64,000 nucleotides of DNA from Ficedula albicollis (taxonomy: Eukaryota; Chordata; Aves; Passeriformes; Muscicapidae): assembly GCF_000247815.1 (NCBI RefSeq), contig NC_021676.1:2701106-2765105 (forward strand), in the 5' to 3' direction. Below are positions 12,718 to 25,201 of this stretch, piece by piece (position 1 is the stretch's first letter; each line of letters starts with the position of its first letter). The notes under the pieces were generated by a model. The model did not search any database, had not been told where the DNA came from, and was given only the letters and a program-made list of their open reading frames with translations. Both the position numbers and the translations under genes were made by a program.

Positions 12718-15688
12718 GCTTTATCTTAGAGGGTTTAGCATATTGTTAGGATTCTTGCATATTAAGGTATTAAGCTATGAACAATAATTCAATTTATTAT
12801 GTTGATGAAGCAGTCAGCTAAACAAACAGTTGATTCTGAATGCTAAAATTTAGTTGGGCATGTTACTATTTTTAAAACATGCCTAGGTTGTTCTACCAAA
12901 TACTACATCTGTCATTATTCATCAGATACTGGAAGGACACAAAACAAGTACTCTCCAAGACAGGATTGAGTCAGTTTGCTCACAGAAATCTCCAGGACTG
13001 CTCTCGACAATAAAACAGGTTTCAGTTGTTACATGGATTCAAAATAGAGCACTATCTTCAAATCCTAGGGTGACACTATAAAACTCAATTTTTTATGCAT
13101 TCTACCTACAGAGTCAAAGCTCTGCTTCCACACTCAATTAACTTTACTGGTAACATAAGAAGAGGCCTACTGTGGTTATATGTGGAAGCACCCATTGTGA
13201 AATGTAAAATTAAGTGAAATCTGTTTTGAAATCCAGTGTTACGGCTTTTAACAAAACAACAAACCTAAAGTAAATTAGTGAAAGTGAGTATGACAGCTGA
13301 AGCCATGGAGCTTCCAAGAGGGCTAAGCATTATTAAAGTTTTTCCTTATTATGCTCTTAGGCACAGTCTGATTAGTTCCAACAGCTACCCAGCAGGAAAA
13401 AAAGCCAACCCATCATTCCACAGGAATATTCAAATAAAGCACCTTTAGCTTTCAGTGATGCCAGATCCAGGTAGCACACAGCACTGCAGCATGAATTCTT
13501 GTCTCCTGATTTACAGTGATGCTCAGTATTTCAAATGCAAATCATGGCAGAAGCCCCTGATCAGCATAATATAAGCTACTAAAACCTTTCCTGATGGATA
13601 AACTTGTTCCATCTGCAATATACAAAGGGAAAAAAAGGGGGAGTGGGAATCCTCTGTGCATTAATGTTACTCCAGTCTTTGTTAGAGGCAATGAGTAACA
13701 AAAAAGGAATTTTCTTTGCTACCTTGCTTGTGAAACTCAGTAGCCTGAAGCATATGCTGTGCTGTGACAAATGTGCCATTGAACTTTAAAACAAGATCCA
13801 AAATAGATTCTGAAAGATATAGAATAAATTCTTCACTCCTGTTTGCAGGAACTCCTGTAGTATTACCTGAATATTCCAGTGCCCTGGATTTCAACAGCCA
13901 CAGCACTGACCCTGAAAGGTTTCAAGCCTTGGACAGAGATTTTCAGCCAGCTGGAACCCTGAATCATACACTCCATCATCAAATAATTCTGAAGTCATGA
14001 TTAAACTTAGTCTGTAAAAACCACACAGGTTTTAATTTCACAAAGGTAAATTCACTTCTCAGGAAGGCTTAACTGGTCTTCCAGTTCCTGGACATGGGAA
14101 AATTTAGGAGAAACCCATATTTCTATATTTCAAAGTTTTCTGCTACTGAGTAGCAGAAAAAGTTCTGGTTGTATCTCTGCTCTTTACTTCCCAACAAAGC
14201 TCAAGCATATACACATTTTAAATATGAACCAAATTAATTTTATTTCTACCAAATGTAATACAATGGGCATGGATACTTGTGAAAAACATCTTTGCAAAGT
14301 CTCTCATTTCCTCCATGAGCCTATAGAACTGTATTTTTAAGTTAAACAATAACATTTAATTCTTTTTATCACTGCATCCAAACCACATTTCAAAGACAGG
14401 GCTGTTTCCATAGTACAAGAATGCCACTAGTGGGCTGGTGTAAGCAGAAATTAAAATAAGTGATATCACACAATGTAATGTCTAAAACTCTGCCAATATT
14501 CTGAACACTCAAATTTTAAAATTTAAATTTTTTACAAAATTGACACAAAATGTCACTGGAAAAACTGTACATATGGAAAAAAAATATAAAAAAAAAAAAA
14601 GAAAAGAATATTGGAATCACCACTGCTGGGCAAGAAATCTGTGAGCCTCAAACTGGCAGAAGTTCAGGAACAGCTTGGGAAAATATACTGGTGATTCCCA
14701 AGCATCTGATATCAAATGTTAGAGACAGATCGAAGATCAGAGGAAACTCGTTTTCATGCTGCAAGGCCATCCTCAGGTCAGCCCAGGAATCAGTGCCTGC
14801 CTCTCCTCCTCCCCTTGGGAGGAAGCTGCAGGCTTTGGAAACAGAGACCAGCAAAGACTGAGAACAACAAAGCTCAGCTCAGATGATAAATGAAGGTGTC
14901 CAGCAAAGGTCATAATGTCTTACATAATGCACTTCAAAACCCAAAAAATAAAAATATCAGAAGCAGATATTAAAACAGACATTCAAACACACACCTTTTT
15001 TGTGTGGTTTTTCTTGTGTGGTTTTTGAGAAAAACAGGTTTTTCTTTGCACCTTTGCCAAAGGTCCCCTTAGACACTGAACTTTCTTGCCAAGAGCTCAG
15101 GATGATGCTGGCAATTGAAGGTTTGAATTATTCAAGTGAAAATTTTTTATGAGAGAGGGGCTGAACTAACTCAGAATTTAAAAATAAGCACTAATGCAGA
15201 ATCTCTCAAAGAAGCAGGTAATCTTCAAGAAACTCATTCAAGTTCAGTAAGTATCTTGGATATTCATCATAAACAAATACTTCATTTGTGTGAAACTATA
15301 AAAAGTGTGAAACCATTTATTGTAAAACTATAAAAGATGATAGAAAGTTCTATCAGAGTTTTTGGCTCTGTTTTTAACACTGACTTTCAAATTATGGCAT
15401 TCACAATATTTCTTGGCTTTCCCAACAAATGCCAATTCACAAAAAAAGTGATAAGTGCCAGAGTACTATTTTTGATATTAGATGGAAAAGAGGATGAGGA
15501 ACAAAATAGAAGTTCCTCCTTTGTTTATACCTTTAAATCTGCTGCAAAAAATTATCTTGAAAAATCCCTAATGGAAATGAGGATGAAAATTATATGGCTG
15601 GAGCTAAGATGAAGAGGAAAATGCATTCTCCCAGTGAAAAAGCTATATAATATCCCAGCCTGAAAAGCACAGAGGAATATCCTAACTC

Positions 15689-15720
15689 AAAAGAAAAGAA
15701 AAGAAAAGAAAAGAAAAGGA
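15689..15720. repeat. AAAAG microsatellite
   Basis: About six uninterrupted AAAAG units, followed by a poly-A rich stretch. Simple sequence, probably length-variable. Confidence 0.9.
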
Positions 15721-16498
15721 AAAAACCCAGAAAACGTCAATTTGCTTGAAAAAGCAGAGAAAAAAAAAACTACAATTATTCGACTTTGGAACATCAGCAA
15801 TAACCAAAGCAAGAATACATCACATTAATAGAGCCAGCAATTACAGCACAATGAGAGAAAAATGGATTTCAATACTGAGAGCTGATGACTCAGAACTCAT
15901 TTCTTTTAGCAATGTTTCTTTTTGTTTCTTCAGAATTGTCTGAAATAGTCTTTGCTGCATGTCCCAGCTTCAAAAGCTCTACGGGACTTAAGTGTTCAGA
16001 ACAATTATGTTTCTGGGTTAGAGAATATAAATTATTTTGCAATACACCTTTCTTTCAGGAACCAAAATAACTGCACTAATGCAGTCAAGTGCCATGAACA
16101 GTAGCTGACACTTGATTTAAATATAATCTTTGATAGCTCTTTCTTCTTAAATGGAAGGAAAATATTCTATACAATATATTTTGGGGAAAACTAGCTAGGA
16201 TATTTAAATCTTTATGATTAAAATCCAATATTAGAAAGCTAAAAGTAAAATTAAAAGCAAGAACACATTATTATTATAAAAGCTACTTTAATATTTTAAT
16301 TGTGCATTTTGCGACAACTTAAACCAGGAAAAACTGAAACTACTTCTCCTATTTTCAAAACATATCCCAAAAATTGGAAATCTTTCAATCGTCATCTCCC
16401 CGAGATGGAATGAAAAGTGAGTCTTAGGAAAATGTGTCTTAGAAAAGTGAACCTGTGATAAATGTTTTTAATTTGGTCGAAAAAATGGTCTTTAAAAT

Positions 16499-16648
16499 GT
16501 TTAATGCCTGGATGGCGACATTTATGGCTGACTTTTAACTAAAAAAAATTACCAAAAAAGTTAAAATGTTATATGTTTAATGCCTGGATGGCGACATTTA
16601 TGGCAGACTTTTAACGAAAAAAAATTACCAAAAAAGTTAAAATGTTAC
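16499..16648. repeat. Direct tandem duplication, 75-bp unit
   Basis: Copies 16499-16573 and 16574-16648 both start TGTTTAATGCCTGGATGG. Two substitutions are visible (GGCTGAC/GGCAGAC and AACTAAA/AACGAAA). Confidence 0.93.
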
Positions 16649-18480
16649 TGAATACAAGATGATCAGCATATCAAGCAGATACACTAACATGATTTATAAA
16701 TAAACGGTCTGAAATTCAGACACCTGTGTCAGGTTATTCTTTAAAGATAAAATAAGGGCCAAAGAGAGGCATCTCTATTCACAGATAATACATTGAATAT
16801 GTAAAAATAATGGCCCAACACCATGGCAATACTGTTAAGGCATTTGAAAAAGGCTCCTACCTCCTTCTTCTGTGATTTACAAAAATATGACACCTTTAAA
16901 ATATGGTCAATTTTGAGACAGTAGGAGAAATTAAGGGTGCAGCATAACCTGTCCTGAGTGCTCTTTCATCACCTTTTCTAACTTCACTGCATCTTTGCAG
17001 TTCCAGTATCATGCATCTATGCCAACCAAAGAATAATTTCATTCAGAAAGGGAATTTTAGTGCTCTTACTGAGGTTATCAATAGAGAGCATGATTGATCC
17101 TGTAATTGGCAATTTCTTATAAATGACAGTGGTTTTCTCGATGAAAAATGTTCCTTTCTCTGTGCTGCCATACACATGGGCTGTGTAAACAAATCCTGAG
17201 CCTTCTGTGCTCAGAAAGCATCCCCACATCTGTGCTAGACCTGATCTGCCTGGACATCAGCAAAAGCTAATGCTCAGCTAAGACAGATGAAGTGGAGCTC
17301 TCCGTGTGACAGATCCGTGCCTCGCAGCTCCAGTCCATCATCCTCCCTCCCAGAGCCATGCTAAGTTATAGATTATTGCTCCATGACAGCTGCTGTGAAA
17401 ATCAGAGCCTGGGATGCAGACAGAGACACCAACTTGTCCCTCGCCCTGTCTCACTGAACTTGCTGTGCCTGAAGCAAGACTTTCTCCTGCAGCCCTGGCT
17501 CAATCCCCAAAGGGACGTCAGGATAAGGGGAGCTGACAGCTTTACAGCAATTGTGCCATAAACCGCCCTAAAGGAGCCTTGGATCAACCAACAAGAGGCA
17601 ATTACCTTGACTCCTGACTCACTACCACCAGTCACGAGCTGAGTTTTATCTCCTCACAGACACCAAGTCACAGCTGCAGGAATGCAAATCAGCTGGTTTT
17701 CCCTTTTAGAGCTCAGGCCCAGTGACTTTTTCAAAATAGTGTTCACAGATGACCACTTGTCTGTCCAGATCTCTCCAGACACATCACTACTGAGCACTAG
17801 TTTTATTCTAGCACAAAAGCTTCTCTACAGAATCATATACTTTGGTATTTTGGGGTGGAGGATTTAGAAGAAGGAGGATTTTCAGCTACAGCACAAACTA
17901 ATGAAAATAGACTTATTTTGTAAAGGTGATATAAAAACTTCAGATGGTTATTAGGCACATTTCAGGGGGAAAGCATGCAAGGGGAATCATCCATGTGAGA
18001 AAAACCTTCAGATGTGTTAACTTTAACCAAAATACAGAACTTCTATGAGCAGATGAAAAACAGAAAGATGTTTTGGGTCTGACCTATTCCCCCACTGTGG
18101 ACTTTAGACAAAAGTACTCAGCACCACTCAAAAGACAGCCTGTCTGTCCTTAAAAAAGCCTCTCTTTTAAAGGGCAGCTAAAAATTACCTTAGAAAGACA
18201 ACATGTCCAGCTCTCCCTATTTATTAAATTACAAGCACTAGAGAGTGACCTTAGAGCTTGACTGGAGTCAACTCCAAAGCAAAAAAACTTCCTAAACCTA
18301 TTTCTGAGCTCCCTGAATCCATTAACTTCCCTTTCTATGCTGGCACACAAAATGGGAAGAAGGAACAGTACTGACCACAAATGTCTGCAGTTTAATCCAT
18401 CTGAGACATCCCAGTGAGGGAGCCAGGCTGGTCTGCAGAGTGTGCTGGAGAGAGCAGGAGCCACAGAGTGGGTGGGGTGG

Positions 18481-18577
18481 GGTGGGAAGGGACCTCTGGA
18501 GACCCCCTGGTCCAACCCCTCTGCTAAAGCAGCTGCACATCATCACGTCCAGGTGGGGTTTGACTTTTCCCAGAGCA
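18481..18577 (-). repeat. CR1 LINE 3' fragment
   Basis: GAAGGGACCTCTGGAGA, followed by GTCCAACCCCTCTGCTAAAG and the 'gtccaggtggggtttga' segment, is the antisense 3' region of an avian CR1. It lacks a clear tail repeat and is short. Confidence 0.8.
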
Positions 18578-18703
18578 TTGTGAAGTAAGAAAAATAAACT
18601 ATCCCCCTCTCCAAGCAGAAATTTGAAATTTTAATCTAAGCTACATGACAGTGAGAAGGAAAAGAAACCCATAATAATTTTTAAAAATCAAAAATAAACA
18701 ACT

Positions 18704-18941
18704 CTCAAATGCTTTTTTAACATGCATCTTATTTCCACCTTGTCTGTAAGCAGCATCAGATCCCGGATCTGCTTTTACATAATTTCTCAATTTTAGGCAC
18801 CCAAATACTATTGTTACCTGTGCTCAAATGCTTTTTTAACATGCATCTTATTTCCACCTTGTCTGTAAGCAGCATCAGATCCCGGATCTGCTTTTACATA
18901 ATTTCTCAGTTTTAGGCACCTAAATACTATTGTTACCTGTA
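18704..18941. repeat. Direct tandem duplication, 119-bp unit
   Basis: Copies 18704-18822 and 18823-18941 start CTCAAATGCTTTTTTAAC. They differ by CTCAATTTT/CTCAGTTTT, CACCCAAA/CACCTAAA and the last bases. Confidence 0.93.
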
Positions 18942-21900
18942 CCATCAATATGAGTGTATTTTTATTTTTATGGCAATTAGTCTTAAAACACCACTGAACA
19001 ATTAGTGTTTCCTCAATGAGAAGAGAGAAATCCTGAAAAGATCTTGTTCTTGTCTATGAGGAAGTAAAGAAATTTCCTATCTGAATCATGTATTGTCCTG
19101 AGTATGCATAAGTCTGTAAAACAAAAATTCTCAGAATCTTTAACAGCCATCTTCTTATCACCCAAATTTCCCTTACACAATTGATAGAAAGGATTGCCAA
19201 TAAAAAAAAAAGAAATCAGAAAGTGCAAGAATATTTCACTATTAGAGGGTTACAATAAATTCACAAATAATTTTTGATTTCTAGAAAAAATTAAGTTGAA
19301 ATTTGTTAATTGTGTTAGTGTCTAACTACAATATTCAGTAAGACCTGACAGTATTAATAAACATCAGTTTACAAGCAGAAGAAAAGCTCTGTGCTGGCAG
19401 TTTTTTCACAGAATGCAGGTGCTGATAACAACCACCCCAGGTTTCCTGTGTCCTACTGAAAGGGCCAATAAACCCCCTCACTGTCCTCTCATGCTGAAGC
19501 TCACACAAAGAATCACCCATGTTAATTTACATTTAATTTCGTTTAATCCATATTAATTGCAGTGTGATGAGCTATGGGACAAGGTTTGACAGCAAAAGGG
19601 AGGGTGGCTGCTTTGGCCCCCACTGGAAGGAATGACACAAAAAAGGCAGGAATGGGAGGTACAGGCAGCTCCTGTTTGGGACAGTGAGGCTGACCTGGTG
19701 AGCACCTGAGATAAAAAATCAAAGTGTCACTGTGCCCTGGGTTTGCAGGGTCATGAACCATTCTGTCTTGTTTTTCTCTGTGCACTGAGCCCCACAGGTA
19801 GTACTGGTGCAGCATTAAAAACAGACCAGAGCAAGGCTGTTGGCATTTTTTGTTGTTCACATTTGTACCCCTGCTCACCACAGGACTATCAACAAAGATT
19901 TCATTAAAATGACTTTCTGATACACATTGAACTACAAATCTAGTCTCAGTCTATAATTCTAACTACCTTCCTAGATTTATTTCTACATAAAACACATCTT
20001 CCACTCTTGATCTTGACAGTGATATGAGTTACTTGATCCAAGACTGCTGTGAGGCTCAGAAATAACCAGTTGCAAACATGAAATATGATGCTTGAAGTAT
20101 GATGTGATTTCCATCTTCCATGGGTCATGGAATTGACAAACTGTATCAGAAAAAAGGGGATGTCTTCTATTGAAAGGCATCACAAAGATGATCTAGAGCA
20201 GAGAAATGAAACTCTCCTCATCAGAGGCAAGACTGACGTGTTGTGAGATGGAGCAGGAATTTCTTTTGTCAGATTACAGAGGTATGAACTGACAGCTACA
20301 AAGAGATTATTATATTATTCTAGGAATGCACCAGTTGCTTCTGGTAGGTAAATACAGCCAAATTTCTGTACCAGGTGAGAGTAATGGAACTATAACAGTA
20401 GCACCAATCGAATTTCCCCCAAACTGCAAAGGATTAAAGGAACAAATTATCAGCACACAGAAGAAAATGCTCTGTTCCTGTTGCATCTCTGCCACTTCAG
20501 GGTACATGGTGTACCTAGCTGATGAGAAATGCTAAGCAATCAATTTTAAAAATATTATTTAAAACTTGCACTTGTGTGAATCCTTTCCTATTCAAAACCT
20601 GCTCTGAACCAGCTCAACTTTTTTAACAATTAAGAGAACAAAGAAATGCTTCACACTAAAACCTTTGCAGCCAAAGCAGAGGCTTGTGACACCTATAAAT
20701 ATTAAGTGTATTAATCAGGTTATACTAAATATCAGCTTGCTTTGAGCTCAAATGTAAGTGTGCTGGAACAGTGTAATCAACAGCAGCAAGCAGGTATTTA
20801 TGGCACCGTGGTGGCCCTGCCTGACACAATGCACATTTTCTGTCAGTCTGTAAACAATGGCACTGCCCTGAAGAGGTGAACAAAGCCCTGCAGGCTGGGC
20901 TGCCCCAGCTTAAACCAGAGCATTTGTGTTTGGAGATTCATCCCCAATCAGAAATCACTGTTTATTAAGGTTTCAATGCACAATTTGCTCTTGCATCCTA
21001 CTGTTTTCACCTACTGCTTCTGTTTATGAATACCTAGCTCTTTTTTCCTATCATTTCCCATTTTTACTTAAAAGTAGTTATCTCAGCTGAGGCAAAAATG
21101 GTTGAGTTTCCATCTGGCCATTTATTTTGTGTCTTAGCTACACCTACCAGCTCCCACCATCAGTGTTATGCCATCCTCTTCCCCAATCCACCTATTTCTC
21201 ATCCTAAATGAATTTACTTCTATTGTTAAATAATATCCAAGTTCTCCTTTCTCCCCTCGTTCACAGTAAACACTGTTTATCATGTGAAACCTTAATGTCA
21301 CTCCCTCTATGGTCACCTTGGGGCATCTCAGCAGAGAAACACAATCTTTTATAATGCCATGCACAGCAGCTTTGGGGAGCAGCAAAAAGCTCGGCGTGAT
21401 TGTCTCCTCTTTTCTATTACCAGTAAAACTGTTGCCTTTTTAGAGTTCATGTATTTCAAGCAGGGTCGAGAAAGTCAGAGACCCAGAAAGTTTTGAGGAT
21501 GCAGCGCCATGAATCAGTTACATATAAAGAAGTTATTTGCTATTCAGGTACACCTTGATAAAATGCAGGCAAAAAATACCGGAGTGTTAATCAGTGTGGT
21601 AATTAAAGCACTGTCTTGTTTTAAATAAATCAAACCCTGCTTTACAAAGCTTCCACTGAATCCATAATACAAGACTGCATTTCTTTACAAAGTTTTGTCT
21701 TCTACTGTTTTAAGAGGTTTTAATGAAAGGCAGGATATATATTAAAAAAAAATCTCTTAGTTTAAAGCCTGGACCATTGCTTATCTAGTTTGCAAAAGAA
21801 ACTGAATACACAAATTATTTGCAACCTTTTCCACACCCGGTGAGAGGGGCAGTAAGGTAAGGGTAACAAAGTGAGGAAATATTTTAACACATGGCTGTTA

Positions 21901-22154
21901 CCTTCCCAAGGAGACACAGAAGTGTGAAAATGTGTTAAATACCTATAGACGACTCATCTGAGCTCCTGGAGAGAAATCCCCTCTTTTTTTTAGAATTTGT
22001 TATGGACAGAGACTTACTCTACCTATTTTTGGGCAAAACAGGCCTGGCTTCACACGGGCAATAAGAAAATCTTGGCTAAATTTGTTTTAAATGTAACTAC
22101 AACTGAAAATCTTTCTCTTCATTGTAGGATTTGTCAAATTTCCCCCTTGCCCTG

Positions 22155-22305
22155 TATCTCCAGCCCTTGTCCAAAGCCCCTTCAGGTACTGAAAAGTCTC
22201 AGTAAGGTCACTCTGGAGCCTTCTTTTCTCCAGGCTGAAGAATCCAAATTCTTTCAGCCTTTCCTCATAGATCCTTAATCCCTCTGATTATCTTCCTGGC
22301 CCTAG
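22155..22305 (-). repeat. CR1 LINE fragment (ORF2 3' end)
   Basis: Contains GGAGCCTTCTTTTCTCCAGG and CTTTCAGCCTTTCCTCATAG, the antisense of the C-terminal reverse-transcriptase ORF of CR1 (the 'EKRRLWGDL' region). Mutated, not coding. Confidence 0.8.
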
Positions 22306-24610
22306 GAAATACAGGCTGCTCACTAGAATCCTTTCTTTCTACTGCTTTTAAAATCCATTTTATGCTTACTTTTGATATTAACATTCTGAAAATTACCAGT
22401 AGAATAACATCCGAACGTGCTATTCCAAATGGTATCTGGTTGTCAGGAAGTTCTTTTTGTTTTTTACAGATCATTTCCAAGGTGTGTGAAATTGCTGGCT
22501 CATTTAAAGGCAGTAGATCCATAACTCAAAAAACACCTGACCAACAGGCATTCAAGAGAAAAATGCAATTAATTCTTTCAGATGATCTGTCAACAAGGCT
22601 GTGTTCTCACAAATTATTTTGTTTGCAGCACATGCAGCACAAGATTTCAGAACTTCCAGTCCACACCAGTGCATGTTCAAACTTAGCACTTTTATTTCCA
22701 TTATGTGGCAAGAGCAGTTTTTCAGAGACACTTGAAAAATTACGTAACTCATCCTTTTTTATTTTTTTTTTTCACTAATTAAAAATTGCATAATTTGATA
22801 TTTAAAAGTTATTTGCACATTTCTTGGTAACAAACCCGTCAGGCAGACCCTCTGATGTTGCACTGCATCTCCAGCCAAGGCCTTTGCCCAGCAGAGCCTT
22901 TGGCAGAGCTGCAGGTTGGATTTCAGACGAGCTCCCACTCGTGTGACACAAAGGTGTTCCCACTCTGCTGATCTGCTGCATTCTCTCTCCCTCAATGCAC
23001 AGGCATAAAATGAGCTCACAAAACAAGTCTGCTATTGTGGTGATCTGAACTGTTGCTCATCAGGCCCAGGGACTCCTGATTTTGCCATTTTCTATAGTTT
23101 TCCTTTCCCTACAATAACAGCACTTTTCTCTCAGATAACTCACATTTCTCTGTCCAAACCAGGTATTATTTTGCCCCATTTTGTGTGTAACCCTGGGTTT
23201 TTTTCATTATTTTCTACTCCTACTGCTATTTATTTAATATGCTGCTATTCATTCCCCAAAATCTCATTTAATATACCACATAAAGAACACTCTGCCCTAC
23301 TGGATGCTTTGCTCAGCTAGCTAAAAAAACCCAAAAACTCTCACATGTAGATGTACCAGCTCTCCTATAACCTAGGAAAAGTTTTAAAGAGCTTACTGGA
23401 AAGACTACAAACATTATAGTAAGTTTTTGGAAAGTTTTAAGTTCTTTGGCTGCACTTAGAGCTGACAAACATGTGGGACATTTTTTTTTCTATTTTTTTT
23501 TTCTTTTTTATAGCTAGCCATAAATGCCCAGTGGGATGTATCTTCCTGAAAGAGAATTTCTTTTGTCTTTGTCACTCCTTAACACCCACACTGCCACAAT
23601 TACTTCAGGTCTCAGGTGATTTAAAAGAGCTAAAAGAAGGCAGAGCTTTATTTTTATTAAATTGCTAGTAAGTACTGATATCAGTGAATATCAGCCATCC
23701 AGTCAGTCAAGCAATATATTGGATAATATCATCCATATTCTTCTGGCACTAAGGAGGGTCAGATTGGTTGCTGAGTAGCCAAACCACGAAATAGTTCCCT
23801 ATTCCAAATGAAAGGAAGTGAGGGCAATTTCAGCTTCCCCCCAGCAGTTTCAGGGTAACTTTCCCGGTCTCAAGCTTGTTTCAGTAAACTCAAACAAAAG
23901 TGATCATTTATTTAGCAATCACACACTCTTGTTTATATAAACATCACGTTTATGCTATTCTTCTCTTCCCTAATGTCAGTTCCCTTGCTAGAAAGAATAA
24001 AATAAGAATGTGAAATATCTGCTCTTACAAGGTCACAGGCACTGCTCTCCTTGCATTCATGCACATTGCAAACACAGACTCTTTCCCTCTGGAGTAGCTC
24101 ATCAATACACAGATGAGCATCACATCCACTTCTGGGCCAAGTTCTACTGCTCAAGTCCCACAGTCGTGCAAGAAAGGCATAAAAAATACTGTCTCCATAA
24201 AAATGGGAGACATAAAGCCAGCACAAAACACTTCTGCACTCAGCACTGTCATGTCAGCGGCAATCAGGACACATTTTCAACGGTCCAAGGGCACGTCAGC
24301 CAAAGGGCACAAACACTTTGGATATTGGTGCAGAGCTCAGGGACAGGTGGATGTTTCATCACACTGTTACACAGTTCAACATGCACACAGACAGCTTGCC
24401 ACAGAGTGAGGATAAGATGCACTGGAATGCACTCGGAGTTACAGATTCACACTCTCACACGGACCTGCACCGCACCACAACTGCAGCTCACAGTTTGGGG
24501 TTTCTGTCACTGTGTGCAGTACACAGCTTTGGGTTTCTGAGGGGTTGGTGAGCACTGGCAACACTGGTGGGAGGACAGCAACACAGACAGCAAGAGAGAA
24601 GGATGAGAGA

Positions 24611-24620
24611 AACCCACCTT
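24611..24620 (-). other. Splice donor of the first coding exon
   Basis: The minus strand reads CTCCTCAAG|GTGGGTTTC, with the GT at 24617-24616. Joining K180 to G181 of the large exon restores [14 protein letters not shown], which matches the continuous text of the delta-1 family. The splice falls between codons (phase 0). Confidence 0.9.
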
Positions 24621-25157
24621 GAGGAGCTCATAATGCTGGATGCCGTTCACCCCGATGTCCGGGTCGATGGCAGACGGGACAGAGTAGCGGGAATTAATGG
24701 CTGTGTTCTCAGGGATCGAGATGTTAATTACTGTAGAGGGGAAAAGAGGAGCGTTGTCATTTATATCCTCGATTAGGAACCTGATCTTGACCAGCCTGAA
24801 GACCTCATCAGGCAGCACGGCCACCTCCACCTCGTAGAAGCAGCGGCTCTCGCTGAGGATGCCGGCGCACAGCTTCTCGCGGTCGATGCGGTTGGCGGCC
24901 GTGAAGATCTCCCCGGTGTTCTCCTCCACCCGCACCAGGGGCACGTCCCCGGTCTTGTACACCAGCTTGAACTGCAGCGGGGAGGAGAGGGGCACGTCTG
25001 GGTCCAGGGTTAGGTTGAGATCCTTGAGCAGGTTGCCAATGAGGACATTTTCAGGCAGTTCTTCCCGCACGGTGTAATTCTTCTCCTGGGCGCCAGATTG
25101 GAACACGATGCAGGCCAACAAGACTGCCAAGAGGTAGGTTCCAGACAGCAAGTCCAT
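24618..25157 (-). CDS. PCDH11X: PCDH11 (PCDH11X-like) delta-1 protocadherin, first coding exon: start codon, signal peptide, EC1, start of EC2
   Basis: Residues 1-180 of a type I membrane cell-adhesion protein. Delta-1 protocadherins act at the surface of neurons in weak homophilic adhesion and signalling. Visible: a hydrophobic signal peptide (about 1-23, ending SGA before QEKNYT); EC1 (about 27-135) with the Ca-binding signatures PEN (35-37), DRE (92-94) and DINDNAP (131-137); a Cys pair at C97 and C106 in the loop after DREKLC; and the start of EC2 (SIPEN, then DPDIG). The ATG at 25157 is chosen because MDLLSGTY plus the signal peptide matches the family N terminus and a plausible splice acceptor lies 44 nt upstream. 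The exon ends HYELLK at an AAG|GTGGGT donor in phase 0. Codons are locally very GC- and CpG-rich (about 24840-24980), unlike the AT-rich flanks. PCDH11 is preferred over PCDH9 because the EC1 text and the downstream tail fit PCDH11 better; this is recalled family knowledge, not a search. Confidence 0.93.
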
Positions 25158-25201
25158 CTCCAGAATGACTAATGAGTGTTTGTGTAGAATGCCAGGAGTA
25201 G
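25158..25201 (-). other. PCDH11X: 5' UTR part of the first coding exon, with upstream splice acceptor
   Basis: On the minus strand the 44 nt before the ATG are preceded by a long pyrimidine tract (TTTTCC repeats, 25204-25225) ending in CCCAG at 25202. This is a good U2 acceptor. It implies at least one further 5' UTR exon and the promoter upstream, at higher coordinates, possibly beyond the window. There is no in-frame stop within the 44 nt, but the N terminus of the family supports the ATG at 25157. Confidence 0.7.

Larger units (their letters stand above)
3825..24617 (-). other. Intron of 20,793 bp interrupting EC2
   Basis: AT-rich intronic DNA. It contains three minus-strand CR1 fragments (near 5.0, 18.5 and 22.2 kb), direct tandem duplications at 12.06-12.7, 16.5 and 18.7 kb, an AAAAG microsatellite at 15.7 kb, and scattered A/T homopolymers. 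Slightly GC-richer patches at about 9.4-9.6, 11.8-12.1 and 19.56-19.86 kb hold no frame I recognise. I see no further exon or RNA gene. Confidence 0.75.

Noticed and set aside
24010..24540. 176-codon plus-strand open frame next to the first coding exon
   Set aside because: His/Cys-rich low-quality translation of intronic sequence with no recognised domain and no regulatory context.
1338..25157. Assignment to PCDH9 instead of PCDH11
   Set aside because: EC1 and parts of the tail resemble PCDH9, but the EC4 text ([15 protein letters not shown]), [10 protein letters not shown] and the [14 protein letters not shown] stretch fit PCDH11 better. A phylogeny would settle it.
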